Shown here: positions 7,476 to 16,619 of the stretch, piece by piece | Numbering within the stretch: position 1 is the stretch's first letter | Layout of the letters: each line of letters starts with the position of its first letter | NCBI GenBank assembly: GCA_025459265.1 | Contig: JALOQX010000040.1 | Span: 1-43,743, forward strand | DNA length: 43,743 nucleotides | From: Pirellulaceae bacterium | GTDB lineage: Bacteria > Planctomycetota > Planctomycetia > Pirellulales > Pirellulaceae | Direction: 5' to 3' | The notes under the pieces: generated by a model | What the model saw: the letters and a program-made list of their open reading frames with translations, nothing else | Databases searched by the model: none | What the model was told of the DNA's origin: nothing | Position numbers and translations under genes: made by a program

Positions 7476-9116
7476 TCACAGGGCGACGCGCCACCGCGTG
7501 CGGAAGAGCCCGGTGATGGCCCACAACAGCGCTGCGGCGAGCACTCCCGTGAAGCCGGCGTAATAGAACAGCCATTTCCAGGACCGGGTGTCGACCTGAC
7601 GCTCACGTTCGCTCAGTTCCAGCAATTCTCGATAGCGTGGGACTTGAAACGTGGCGAAGAAGGGACTTGCGACCTGCGTCGCGGCAATGACACGTCGGAT
7701 GGGCGGGCGGACCTGAAACGTCCGGGCGAAGAAATCGGCGGCCAGGGGCGCGCAGAACAGCAGCGTGATGAGCAGGTACGCGGTCATCAGGCTCATCGAG
7801 GTCTTCCGCATCAGGACCGAGCAGAACAGGGCCACCATGGCGGTGGTGAGGCAGGTGAGGAGCACGATGAGGGTGAACGCGGCCACCGCGCGCAGATTAT
7901 CCCAGTAGCTGGAGACCATGATGCATGCCAGCAGCAGGGGCCAGAGCAGGAAGAGCGTCAGGACGCTGGACACACGGAGCCCGGCCCGCAGCTTGCCGGA
8001 GAGGATCTGCCAGGGCGTGATGGCGGTGGTCAGCAGCAGGTCGAGCGTCTGACGTTCGCGTTCGCTGGTGACGCTCCCGGCTGAAAACACGGGCCCGACC
8101 AGCATGTTGAAGATCAGCACATACGTGATGTACCAGGGGACCAGCCGCGGCCAGATGTAGAGCGTGGGGGGCATCAACACGATGGCCAGCAGCATGCTCA
8201 CCTGGATCACCACGCGCAGCATCAGCGTGCCCTGACTGAACAGCTCGCTGCGAATCTCCTTGTCATAGACCGGGTTCGCCCCGTCTTCCAGCAGGGTCTC
8301 GCGTTTGGCCGGCGCGAACAGTTTGTCGGGCAATTGGTCGCGCTGAATCACCAGTCCCACGACGCGCTGCGCATCGTCTTCCAGGTTCACGACGTCATTC
8401 CCCTCGCTGCCGACGTCGGGCGGGTGGAGCAGTCGGGCGCTGGTGTTGACGAACAGCCCGAGGCAGATGGCGGCCGCCACGCCGGGCAGGACCGTGACGG
8501 TCATGACCAGCCGGAACTCGCCCCAGGTGCGGGTCAGGTACCAGAACAGAATGCCGCCCAATGCCAGCGGCAGGATGACGAGGTAGGAGACGACGAGCGA
8601 TGCGGCCGTGCGTTGGAAGTAGCTGCTGCAGGCGATGCCGATCGCGCCGAACGTGATCACCGACACGATCAGACCCAGGTAGGCCGCGAAGACTTCGTAC
8701 GGCGAGACCCCGCCCAGCGGCAGGCAGAGCATGACGATCGGGAGCGAGGCGAAGATCAGCACCGCGATGTAGGCGAGCGACGCGATCAGCTTGCCGAGCA
8801 CGATCGCCCCGGGGCGCAGCGGGCTGGCCAGCAGCATCTCGTACGTCTTCCGCTCCTTTTCCCCGGTGATCGCCCCCGCCGCGAAGCTGGGCGCCATGAG
8901 CGAGGCCAGCAGATACTGGCCGAGAAAGAAGAGGTCAACCAGCTTCCGCGCGTCTTCCGACGGTGCCGACAAGTCCAGCACCTCGACCGGCGGCCACGCC
9001 ACGTAGACAATCACCGCCAGCAGGGCCTGATAGACCAGCATCAGCACAAAACCGCGGTTCATCCGCAGGTTCACGAGCAACTCACGCTGCAGTACGGGAT
9101 TTTCCAGCAGATACAT
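7476..9116 (-). CDS. ABC-2 type transporter permease with two fused copies of the domain
   Basis: This is a 546-residue polytopic membrane protein. It contains the ABC-2 coupling motif twice: GEKERKTYEMLLASPLRP near residue 85 and SERERQTLDLLLTTAITP near residue 355. Each copy is followed by a G-K-L segment and several membrane helices, so the protein looks like two permease halves joined head to tail by a charged linker (about 230-290, PPDVGSEGNDVVNLEDD). ABC-2 permeases export drugs, lipids or polysaccharides, or take part in gliding and heterocyst-type systems, with a separate ATPase. No ABC ATPase gene is next to it here. argG lies upstream on the same strand, 41 nt away. Confidence 0.82.
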   Translation of the reverse strand: MYLLENPVLQRELLVNLRMNRGFVLMLVYQALLAVIVYVAWPPVEVLDLSAPSEDARKLVDLFFLGQYLLASLMAPSFAAGAITGEKERKTYEMLLASPLRPGAIVLGKLIASLAYIAVLIFASLPIVMLCLPLGGVSPYEVFAAYLGLIVSVITFGAIGIACSSYFQRTAASLVVSYLVILPLALGGILFWYLTRTWGEFRLVMTVTVLPGVAAAICLGLFVNTSARLLHPPDVGSEGNDVVNLEDDAQRVVGLVIQRDQLPDKLFAPAKRETLLEDGANPVYDKEIRSELFSQGTLMLRVVIQVSMLLAIVLMPPTLYIWPRLVPWYITYVLIFNMLVGPVFSAGSVTSERERQTLDLLLTTAITPWQILSGKLRAGLRVSSVLTLFLLWPLLLACIMVSSYWDNLRAVAAFTLIVLLTCLTTAMVALFCSVLMRKTSMSLMTAYLLITLLFCAPLAADFFARTFQVRPPIRRVIAATQVASPFFATFQVPRYRELLELSERERQVDTRSWKWLFYYAGFTGVLAAALLWAITGLFRTRWRVAL

Positions 9117-9157
9117 CGTGCGTTGTCATCCCCGCGAAAGCGCATCCCCGCGCGGCG

Positions 9158-10372
9158 TCAGTACGGCCGAGGTGTGACACGACCCTGCACGCGGCTGGGC
9201 AGCCCCTGGATGCGGAGGAAGCCCTCGGCGTCCGTCTGATTGTACGAACCGCCACCCTCCATCGTCGCAATCCCCTCGTCGTAGAGGCTGACGGGACTGC
9301 ACCGGCTGTCGACCAGGATGTTGCCCTTGTACAGTTGGAGTTGCACTTCCCCCGTCGTGTGCCGCTGCGCCGTGCGAATAAACGCCTGGAGGGCGTCCAT
9401 CTTGGCCGTGTACCAGTAACCGTAATACACCATCTCGGCCACCTCCGGGGCGAGGCGATCGCGCAGGTGCAGCAGATCCCGGTCCATCGTCAGCTGCTCG
9501 ATGTACAGCAGCGCCTCGTACAAAATCGTCATCCCCGGCGCCTCATAAACGCCGCGGCTCTTCATCCCCACGAAGCGGTTCTCCACCATGTCGATCCGTC
9601 CGATGCCGTGGCGGCCGCCGATCGCGTTGAGTTCACGCACGATCGCCGCCGGCGAGAGTGCCTGACCGTTCACGCGGACCGGCACGCCCGACTCGAACCC
9701 CACCGACACTGACTCCGGCTGGTCCGGCGCCTGCTGCGGCGAAACCGTCATGCCGAATTCCACCGTCTCCACGCCGTTGACCGTCAGATCCTCCAGCTTG
9801 CCCGCCTCGTAACTGATGTGCAGGCAGTTCTCGTCCGAACTGTACGGCTTGCGGACCGACGCCTTGACCGGAATCTGTTTCGACTCGCAGTACGCGATCA
9901 TTTCAGCGCGGCCGGGAAACTGCTGGCGAAAGGCGTCCAGCCGCCACGGCGCGATCACTGCCACGTCCGGGGCCAAGGCGTCAGCCGCCAGCTGGAACCG
10001 ACACTGGTCGTTCCCCTTGCCGGTCGCGCCGTGGGCGAACGCCCTGGCGCCGACCTCCCGCGCCAGCTGCAGGCACTGCTTGGCAATCAGCGGCCGGGCG
10101 ATGGAGGTCCCGAGCAGATACACCGACTCGTACTTGGCCCGCCACGCCAGTACCGGGAAGGCGAAATCCCGACACAGCTCGTCCCGCACGTCGACGATCC
10201 GTGCCGACTCGGCGCCGGTGCGTCGCGCCTTGGCCAGGATGGCCTCACGGTCCTCGCACGGCTGGCCCAGATCCACATACAGGCAATGGACCTGGTAGCC
10301 TTGATCGAGCAACCAGCCCAGAATCACGGAAGTGTCCAGACCGCCTGAATAGGCCAATACGCAACTTCGCAT
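9158..10372 (-). CDS. argG: Argininosuccinate synthase
   Basis: ArgG ligates citrulline and aspartate using ATP in arginine synthesis. The N-terminal PP-loop AYSGGLDTSV is present, as are GATGKGNDQ (ATP/citrulline contacts), SVRKPYSSDENCLHIS and GVYEAPGMTILYEAL. The 404 residues counted from ATG 10372 are the normal length. AAGAGGAA sits 9 nt before this start; an upstream ATG at 10396 would add eight residues without family support. No argH or other arginine gene is adjacent. The gene is divergent from larB. Confidence 0.95.
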   Translation of the reverse strand: MRSCVLAYSGGLDTSVILGWLLDQGYQVHCLYVDLGQPCEDREAILAKARRTGAESARIVDVRDELCRDFAFPVLAWRAKYESVYLLGTSIARPLIAKQCLQLAREVGARAFAHGATGKGNDQCRFQLAADALAPDVAVIAPWRLDAFRQQFPGRAEMIAYCESKQIPVKASVRKPYSSDENCLHISYEAGKLEDLTVNGVETVEFGMTVSPQQAPDQPESVSVGFESGVPVRVNGQALSPAAIVRELNAIGGRHGIGRIDMVENRFVGMKSRGVYEAPGMTILYEALLYIEQLTMDRDLLHLRDRLAPEVAEMVYYGYWYTAKMDALQAFIRTAQRHTTGEVQLQLYKGNILVDSRCSPVSLYDEGIATMEGGGSYNQTDAEGFLRIQGLPSRVQGRVTPRPY

Positions 10373-10522
10373 GGCAACCGGTTCCTCTTGGATCACGAAA
10401 CCCCACGTGGTGCCGACATTGTGGGCCGGGCAGACAATCGTGGCAAGGCTGGCGGTCGCGATTCCACGCCCGGTGGACCCGCCGCTGGAGTTGCGACGAG
10501 GCAGCCGTTACGATGGAGCGTC

Positions 10523-11293
10523 ATGCATCGTACACCACACGAAATCGAAGCGTTGGCCCACGAGCTCCTGTCCGGTCGCCTGACCCTGGAAGGGTTTGTT
10601 CGCGAGCTGGGGCAGGCGAGCACGGCCGACCTGGGGGACGTGAGTCTGGACCTGGACCGCCAGCGGCGGTGCGGGTTCCCGGAAGTCGTGTACGGGGCCG
10701 GCAAACCGGCCGACACGCTGGTCAAGATCGTCGCGCAGCTGCAGAGCGAACGCATGCGGGCGCTGGTCACGCGAGTGGATGCGGCGAAGGCCGAGCGGCT
10801 CTGCAGCGAGTTTCCCGACGGGCGCTACAATCCGGTCGCACAGACCTTTCGCCTGGCGCCTGCCCCGGACCGCACGGTGGGACGCGTCGTTGTGGTCACG
10901 GCGGGCACCAGCGACCTGCCGGTGGCGGAAGAGGCGCTGGAAACGCTCGAGTGGATGCACGTGGCGGTCACCAGTATCCACGACGTGGGCGTGGCCGGCC
11001 CGCATCGCCTGCCGCGGCACCTGGACAAGCTGCGCGGAGCGGACGCGGTGGTGGTCGTCGCCGGCCTGGAGGGTGCGCTGCCGAGCGTCGTGGGGGGCCA
11101 TGTCGATTGCCCGGTGATCGCCGTGCCGACCAGTGTCGGCTACGGCGCCAGTTTCGGCGGACTGGCGGCCCTGTTGGGCATGCTCAACAGCTGCGCCGCC
11201 AACGTCACCGTCGTGAACATCGATGCCGGGTTTAAGGCGGGCTACGTCGCGGGACTGATCGCGCATCGGCGGAGCGAACCGAGGACAGGCTGA
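10523..11293 (+). CDS. larB: Nickel pincer cofactor biosynthesis protein LarB (NaAD carboxylase/hydrolase)
   Basis: LarB carboxylates the pyridinium ring of nicotinic acid adenine dinucleotide at C5 and cleaves the phosphoanhydride, the first step towards the nickel-pincer nucleotide of lactate-racemase-type enzymes. The C-terminal half is the AIR-carboxylase-like (PurE-type) domain: VTAGTSDLPVAEEA, DVGVAGPHRL, VVAGLEGALPSVVGG and PTSVGYGASFGG. Length is 256 residues from ATG 10523, with GGAG 4 nt upstream. No larC or larE gene is in the window. It is followed 7 nt later by nnrD and then ribF, so it heads a group of nucleotide-cofactor genes. Confidence 0.88.
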   Translation: MHRTPHEIEALAHELLSGRLTLEGFVRELGQASTADLGDVSLDLDRQRRCGFPEVVYGAGKPADTLVKIVAQLQSERMRALVTRVDAAKAERLCSEFPDGRYNPVAQTFRLAPAPDRTVGRVVVVTAGTSDLPVAEEALETLEWMHVAVTSIHDVGVAGPHRLPRHLDKLRGADAVVVVAGLEGALPSVVGGHVDCPVIAVPTSVGYGASFGGLAALLGMLNSCAANVTVVNIDAGFKAGYVAGLIAHRRSEPRTG

Positions 11294-11300
11294 GACAGTT

Positions 11301-12161
11301 ATGGTTGCTCAACCGCATGACCTGCCGCGGTTAGCGCCGCGCCTGGCGGACAGCCACAAGGGCGATTACGGGCGGGTGCTGCTGCTGGGCGGATCGCGCG
11401 GCATGAGTGGCGCGATTGCGCTGGCCGGTATGGCCGCGCTCCGCGCAGGCGCCGGACTGGTCACGTTGGGCGTGCCCGACCCGTGTCTGGAGACGGTGGC
11501 GGCGTGGGACCCGTGCTGCATGACCGTGCCGCTGGAGAGCGACGACGCGGGGCGGTTTGCGGCATCGGCCGGGCTGGTCATGCTGGAACTGGCGGCACGC
11601 GCCACCGTGGTCGGCTGCGGACCGGGTTGGGGACAGCACCCGGGACTCGTGACGCTGGCGCGGACACTGTACACCCGCCTGCGTCAGCCGCTGGTCGTGG
11701 ACGCCGACGCGCTCAACGCGTTGGCCCAGTCCCCTGACGCGCTGGCTGGCGCGGGGGGCCAGCGCATCATCACGCCGCATCCGGGCGAGTTTCGTCGCTT
11801 GACGGGCGTGGCGGAGGGCGACGCGGCGGGGCAGCAGACGCGGGCGATGGATCTCGCCAGCGCGCACGGGATCGTGGTCGTGCTGAAAGGACATCGCACG
11901 CTGGTGACGGACGGGCAGCGCACGGCGCGCAACGAGACGGGCAATCCCGGCATGGCCACGGCTGGCGCGGGTGACGTGCTCACCGGCGTGCTCACCGCCC
12001 TGCTCGGCCAAGGGGTGCCTGCCTGGGAGGCAGCCCGGCTCGGGGTGTTTGCGCACGGGCTGGCGGGCGATCTGGCAGCGCGGCAGCAAACGCAACTGGG
12101 CATGACCGCGCGGGACCTGGTGCAGTTCCTTCCGGAGGCCTGGCGAGCCCTGGGGTACTGA
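11301..12161 (+). CDS. nnrD: ADP-dependent NAD(P)H-hydrate dehydratase
   Basis: NnrD dehydrates the damaged S-form of NAD(P)HX back to NAD(P)H, using ADP. The ribokinase-like fold shows the N-terminal GDYGRVLLLGGSRGMSGA, a mid segment VVDADALNAL, TPHPGEF, VVLKGHRTLV and the active-site NPGMATAGAGDVLTG. The product has 286 residues and only the dehydratase domain; the NnrE epimerase domain found fused in many bacteria is absent and must be encoded elsewhere if present. The gene starts 7 nt after larB and is probably translated from the same message. Confidence 0.93.
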   Translation: MVAQPHDLPRLAPRLADSHKGDYGRVLLLGGSRGMSGAIALAGMAALRAGAGLVTLGVPDPCLETVAAWDPCCMTVPLESDDAGRFAASAGLVMLELAARATVVGCGPGWGQHPGLVTLARTLYTRLRQPLVVDADALNALAQSPDALAGAGGQRIITPHPGEFRRLTGVAEGDAAGQQTRAMDLASAHGIVVVLKGHRTLVTDGQRTARNETGNPGMATAGAGDVLTGVLTALLGQGVPAWEAARLGVFAHGLAGDLAARQQTQLGMTARDLVQFLPEAWRALGY

Positions 12162-12215
12162 GCGGGCGGCGGGCTGCGCGGCGGCATCGGCTGGTGGACG
12201 CGCGACGGCGGACCT

Positions 12216-13151
12216 ATGGCGAGACTGATTCGAGATCTGGACAACCTCCCGGCCGACCTGCGGTCGGGGGCCGTATCGGTGGGCAACTTCGACGGCGTCC
12301 ACCTTGGTCATGCACGGCTCATTGAGCGGCTGGTGGCCTGCGCGCGCCGCGTGCGCGGACCGGCCGTGGTGTGGACGTTCGACCCGCATCCGGCCTGCGT
12401 GCTCACTCCCGCTGCGGCCCCGCCGCCGCTCACGTCGAGCGAGCGCAAAACCGAGCTGCTGGGGCTGCTGGGGGTCGAGGCTGTCGTGGCCTGCCCGGCC
12501 ACGCGCGACGTACTGTCCCTGTCCCCGCAGGACTTTTTTGACCGCATGCTGCGCCAGCGGCTCGACGTGCGCGCCATGGTCGAAGGCCCGAATTTCTTCT
12601 TTGGGCGGCAGCGCAGCGGCTCGATCGACACCCTGACCGCGCTCTGCGAGGCGGCGGGCGTGGCCCTGGAAGTCGTCGCGCCAGTGTTGATCGACGGCCA
12701 GTGCATCTCCAGCAGCTGGATTCGCGAGCTCATTCAGGCCGGCGACGTCAGCGCCGCCGACCGGCTGCTCACCCAGCCCTATCGGCTCAGCGGCACCGTG
12801 GTGCGTGGAGCCGGGCGCGGGGCGCAGCTGGGGTTCGCCACGGCCAACATCGAGCCGGCGGGCATGGTCCTGCCGCCGCTGGGTGTCTATGCCGGACGCG
12901 GCTGGCACTCTGACACCGCCTATGCCGCGGCCATCCATCTCGGTCCCAATCCGACGTTCGGCGAATCGCACGTCAAGTTCGAAGTGCATCTGGTCGGGTA
13001 CGACCAGCCGCTCTACGGCGCGACCCTCAGCGTGGATTTCCTGGCGCGGTTGCGGGAGATCCGTTCCTTCAGCGACACCCAGGCGTTGCAGCAGCAGCTG
13101 CAGCGCGACGTGGCTGCCGCCAGCCGCATTGCAGGGGAGAGTGCACCATGA
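12216..13151 (+). CDS. ribF: Bifunctional riboflavin kinase/FAD synthetase
   Basis: RibF phosphorylates riboflavin to FMN and adenylates FMN to FAD. The N-terminal nucleotidyltransferase domain has VGNFDGVHLGHARLI and GPNFFFGRQRSG; the C-terminal riboflavin kinase domain has GAQLGFATANIE (usually GR-x-LGFPTAN), NPTFGE and FLARLREIRSF. At 311 residues it is full length. The kinase motif carries Gln and Ala where Arg and Pro are common, a mild departure. Its stop codon overlaps the ATG of the next gene (ATGA at 13148-13151), so the two are translationally coupled. Confidence 0.93.
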   Translation: MARLIRDLDNLPADLRSGAVSVGNFDGVHLGHARLIERLVACARRVRGPAVVWTFDPHPACVLTPAAAPPPLTSSERKTELLGLLGVEAVVACPATRDVLSLSPQDFFDRMLRQRLDVRAMVEGPNFFFGRQRSGSIDTLTALCEAAGVALEVVAPVLIDGQCISSSWIRELIQAGDVSAADRLLTQPYRLSGTVVRGAGRGAQLGFATANIEPAGMVLPPLGVYAGRGWHSDTAYAAAIHLGPNPTFGESHVKFEVHLVGYDQPLYGATLSVDFLARLREIRSFSDTQALQQQLQRDVAAASRIAGESAP

Positions 13152-14221
13152 GCGCAGGACACGCGGCGATCGACTGGTCTGCCTGGCGGACTCTGCTGGA
13201 TCGGCATGAGCGATTTCTCCTGACCACGCATGTCCGCCCGGACGGGGATGCGCTGGGCAGCGAGCTGGCCCTGGCCGAGCTGCTGGAAGTGTGCGGCAAA
13301 CAGGTGCGGATTCTCAACGCCGACCGGGTACCGCCCCGGCTCGCCTTCCTGGACCCGCACCAGCGGATCGCTGTCCTTACTGCCGAGACACCACCCGACG
13401 CCGTCGGCGGCGCACCGGTGCGACCCGTGGAGCAGCCCCCCGACATGCTCGCCGACGTGATTGTCGTCGTCGACACCAGCGCCTGGGGCCAGCTGGGGCG
13501 GATGGCGGATGTGCTGCGCGGTTCCCGCGCCCCGTGTGTCGTCATCGATCATCACGCGGGGGCCGCCGAAGTGGCCGGGATGCTCTTCCACGATCCCCAG
13601 GCGGAAGCGGCCGGCCGCCTGGTGGCGGACCTGGCCGAGTACCTGGGCGTGCCGTTGTCGGCGTCGATGGCCCAAGCGCTCTACGTGGCGATCGCGACGG
13701 ACACCGGCTGGTTCCGCTTCCCGTCCACCCGCAGCAGCACGCACCAGGTGGTGGCGCGGTTGCTGGAGGCCGGCGCTTGCCCGAGCGAGATCTATCGGCA
13801 GCTCTACGAACGCGACTCGTGGAGCCGCGCCCAGTTGCGGAGTCGCGCCTTGGCGCGCCTCGCGCTCGAACTCGACGGACGCCTGGCACACACCTACCTG
13901 TTGAATCGGGACTTCGAAGAGATGGAGGCCGACCGGAGCGACGCCGAAGACTTTGTCAATATGGCGCTGATGCTCGACGGCACCTGCGCTGCAGTAATGC
14001 TCACCGAGCAGCCTGGCGGGACCGTGAAACTCAGCCTGCGCAGTCGCGACGACGCGGTCGACTGCAATCGTACTGCCGCGCTTTTCGGCGGCGGCGGCCA
14101 TCGCGCTGCGGCCGGCGCCACCATTCCCGGTCCCCTGGCGGACGTGCGGCGGCGGGTGATCGAGTCCCTGCGGCCGCAGCTGGCCAATGAACATGCGCCG
14201 GCACCCCCGAATCCCACGTAG
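13148..14221 (+). CDS. DHH/DHHA1 phosphoesterase, NrnA-like
   Basis: The 357-residue protein has a DHH domain (HVRPDGDALGSELAL; VVVDTSAWGQ; VIDHHAG; YVAIATDTGWFRF) followed by DHHA1 (GGGGHRAAAG near residue 318). This is the layout of NrnA, which degrades nanoRNA and, in many species, 3'-phosphoadenosine 5'-phosphate. All metal-binding Asp/His motifs are intact, so it should be an active Mn-dependent phosphodiesterase. It overlaps ribF by ATGA. A GGCCGG/CCGGCC inverted repeat (14231-14255) just after the stop could act as a weak terminator before the cytochrome operon. Confidence 0.88.
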   Translation: MSAGHAAIDWSAWRTLLDRHERFLLTTHVRPDGDALGSELALAELLEVCGKQVRILNADRVPPRLAFLDPHQRIAVLTAETPPDAVGGAPVRPVEQPPDMLADVIVVVDTSAWGQLGRMADVLRGSRAPCVVIDHHAGAAEVAGMLFHDPQAEAAGRLVADLAEYLGVPLSASMAQALYVAIATDTGWFRFPSTRSSTHQVVARLLEAGACPSEIYRQLYERDSWSRAQLRSRALARLALELDGRLAHTYLLNRDFEEMEADRSDAEDFVNMALMLDGTCAAVMLTEQPGGTVKLSLRSRDDAVDCNRTAALFGGGGHRAAAGATIPGPLADVRRRVIESLRPQLANEHAPAPPNPT

Positions 14222-14265
14222 CGTGGAGCGGGCCGGCGCGCGGCAAGAACCGGCCTGAGGTATCG

Positions 14266-14294
14266 CTGACAACGACGCCAGAACGTCGTACAAT
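14266..14294 (+). promoter_or_regulatory. Sigma-70-type promoter of the cytochrome operon
   Basis: CTGACA (14266-14271) and TACAAT (14289-14294) are separated by 17 bp; each matches the sigma-70 consensus in five of six positions. A start near 14301 gives a leader of about 37 nt with the AGGGGGAG ribosome-binding site. This is the best sigma-70-like promoter I could see in the window. Confidence 0.6.
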
Positions 14295-14337
14295 CGGCCA
14301 GTCGAAAGTTACTCATGCCGAAGGGGGAGACTCTGCC

Positions 14338-16575
14338 ATGGCGTGGCGCGTGACGAGTGCGGATGTAGCTGACCAGTCATGCTCCCACCGACACGGGGTC
14401 GGTGGTGAGCGAGGCAGGGGGAAGACTGCGGTTGTCATCACCGGGACAATCGCGGCGATGTTGCTGGTCGGTCTGGCTGCGCAAGCGGAGGAGTCGCGGT
14501 TTGCGATGACGTTCAGCCGCAGCCAGTACGTCCACTGGATCGAGCTCTACGATGCGACCGACACGAAGATTGATCCGACCGATCCCCATGCCCCGCCGTA
14601 TTCACCCGTGTTCACGTGCGGTCGTTGCCACGATTACGCGGCCATTTCCCGCGGGCATCATTTCAATGCGCTGCAGCCGCAGGCCGCGGCCGGACGGCCC
14701 GGGGAACCGTGGATCTGGACCGACACGCGCACCGGCACGCAGCTGCCGCTGTCCTATCGCGGCTGGCCCGGGACCTATGATCCGCGCGCGCTGGGGATCA
14801 GCACGTGGGACTTCCTGCTGAAGTTCGGCCGCCACATGCCGGGCGGACTGGCCGAGGCGCCCGCGGAGGATCCGTCGCTGCGCGCCACGGACGAGACCGC
14901 GGTCGAGACGACGGCCGGTGACGCGCCGGTGCCGCCCGGGGCGGACAACGGCCGTTGGCCGCTGTCGGGGCAGCTGGCCATCGACTGCATGGCGTGCCAC
15001 GGTCGCGCGACGGCCCACAGTCCGGAGGCGTGGTGGGATCAGATCTCCAAACAGAATTTTGCCTGGGCGCCGGTCGCGGCGCTGGGCATTGCCGATGTCG
15101 ACGGTGCCGTGTCGAACCTGCCCGCGGATTTCGACCCGGCGGCGCAGCGCGAACCGACGCCACCGGACGCGGCCGCGGCGCCCGACGAGGCGGTGCCCAG
15201 CCCGGATGCGGCCACGACCGAAGCGGCCGAGAACGCTCCAGCGGAACCGGCGGAACCGACCGGCCCGAGCCTGCCGCGCACGCGCTATCGCGCCCTGCAG
15301 CTGAGCGCGGATAAGAAGGTCTTCTTCGATGTGGTCCGGACGCCATCGAACAACGTGTGCTATTACTGCCACACCACGCGCCGCGCGGATGCTGCCGCGG
15401 GTCCGGATTGGACTCACGACGAAGACGTGCATCTGCGGGCGGGCATGTCGTGCGCCAGTTGCCACCGGAACGACCTGGAACATCATACGGTGCGCGGCTA
15501 CGAAGGCGAGCAGCATCCGAGTGGAGAGAGCGTGGCCTCGTTGAGCTGTCGCGGCTGCCACCTCGACGGCACGGACGAAGCGGTCACCCAAGCGGGAGGC
15601 CGTCTGGGGGCGCCCAAACCGCTGCACCGCGGCCTGCCGCCGATCCATCTGGAAACCCTCTCGTGTACTGCCTGCCATGCCGGGCCTCGCCCAAGCCCCG
15701 AAGCGCTCCGCGTGCAGACGTCCATGGCCCATGCGCTCGGCCTGCCCACGCATAGCCTGACGGCCGAGACCGAACCGGGCATGGTCGTGCCGGTCATGCT
15801 GCAGACCGACGGCGTGCTCTATCCGCACCGCATGGTCTGGCCGGCGTTCTGGGGACAGCTGCGCGACGACCAGCTCACACCACTCAATCCGGATGCGGCC
15901 CAGGAAGCGCTCCGCTCGACGCTCCGCGTGCGTCGCAACGCCACGTTCACCGAAACGCTGGGGAAAGTGACCCTCAGCGCCGAAGACAAGGCCACTGTGC
16001 TCGGCGCGGATCGGGCCAGCGCAGCGGACGCCGAACTGACGGACGAGGAGCGGGCGAAGCTGGCCCGCCTGGCGACGACGAAGAGCGCCGAGGCGTTCCG
16101 CGAGAAGCTGGGTGGGGCACTCGAAGCCCTTCAGAAAACGCTCCCGTCGGATGGCAGCCAGGCGGTGTATGTGGCCGGCGGCCGCGCCTATCGCCGCACG
16201 GCGGACGGGGCCGTGGAGACGTTCTCGCATCCGGCGACCCAACCGTACGCCTGGAAACTCGGCCACGACGTGCGTCCGGCCCGGTGGTCCAGCGGCGCGA
16301 CCGGGTGCTACGAATGCCACGCCCTGGGGACGCCGATCTTCGACGGGAAAGTCACGGCGATCGGCCCCGCCCCGGATCCCGAGCCGCCCACGCAACGCAT
16401 GGCCGAACTGGCCGGCTACGACCGCCTGCAGATCGACGCCTGGAATCTCTCGTTCCAGGGACGATCCGCCTTCAAATGGTTCGGATTCGTCTCGGCAGGT
16501 GTGGTCGGCCTGATTCTCGTGTCGTTCCTGTTCGTGGGCTTGAACGGACTCTTCGGGTTCTTGCGCAGAAGCTGA
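14338..16575 (+). CDS. Seven-haem c-type cytochrome with N- and C-terminal membrane anchors
   Basis: The 745-residue protein carries seven CxxCH haem-c motifs, starting at C94, C217, C341, C372, C404, C443 and C657. A hydrophobic segment at about 30-50 should act as a signal or anchor, and a C-terminal helix (about 713-736) would hold the large haem domain on the outer face of the membrane. A Pro/Glu/Ala-rich insert (266-312) separates haems 2 and 3, and about 200 residues separate haems 6 and 7. AGGGGGAG precedes ATG 14338. The following gene is a cytochrome b-like membrane protein 44 nt downstream, so together they probably move electrons between the quinone pool and periplasmic partners. 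Substrate and direction are unknown. Confidence 0.85.
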   Translation: MAWRVTSADVADQSCSHRHGVGGERGRGKTAVVITGTIAAMLLVGLAAQAEESRFAMTFSRSQYVHWIELYDATDTKIDPTDPHAPPYSPVFTCGRCHDYAAISRGHHFNALQPQAAAGRPGEPWIWTDTRTGTQLPLSYRGWPGTYDPRALGISTWDFLLKFGRHMPGGLAEAPAEDPSLRATDETAVETTAGDAPVPPGADNGRWPLSGQLAIDCMACHGRATAHSPEAWWDQISKQNFAWAPVAALGIADVDGAVSNLPADFDPAAQREPTPPDAAAAPDEAVPSPDAATTEAAENAPAEPAEPTGPSLPRTRYRALQLSADKKVFFDVVRTPSNNVCYYCHTTRRADAAAGPDWTHDEDVHLRAGMSCASCHRNDLEHHTVRGYEGEQHPSGESVASLSCRGCHLDGTDEAVTQAGGRLGAPKPLHRGLPPIHLETLSCTACHAGPRPSPEALRVQTSMAHALGLPTHSLTAETEPGMVVPVMLQTDGVLYPHRMVWPAFWGQLRDDQLTPLNPDAAQEALRSTLRVRRNATFTETLGKVTLSAEDKATVLGADRASAADAELTDEERAKLARLATTKSAEAFREKLGGALEALQKTLPSDGSQAVYVAGGRAYRRTADGAVETFSHPATQPYAWKLGHDVRPARWSSGATGCYECHALGTPIFDGKVTAIGPAPDPEPPTQRMAELAGYDRLQIDAWNLSFQGRSAFKWFGFVSAGVVGLILVSFLFVGLNGLFGFLRRS

Positions 16576-16619
16576 TCGTCGGCGGGAACCCGCTGGCGCG
16601 CGTTGATGGGAGATGACTG

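Noticed and set aside
9117-9157. REP-like sequence (TCATCCCCGCGAAAGCG) between argG and the permease gene
   Set aside because: The second half needed for a hairpin is imperfect and only one copy was seen, so it is not listed as a repeat.
14602-16395. Long minus-strand open frame across the multihaem cytochrome
   Set aside because: The plus strand encodes seven CxxCH motifs, a signal sequence and a ribosome-binding site. The minus frame is Arg/Gly/His-rich without domain signs.
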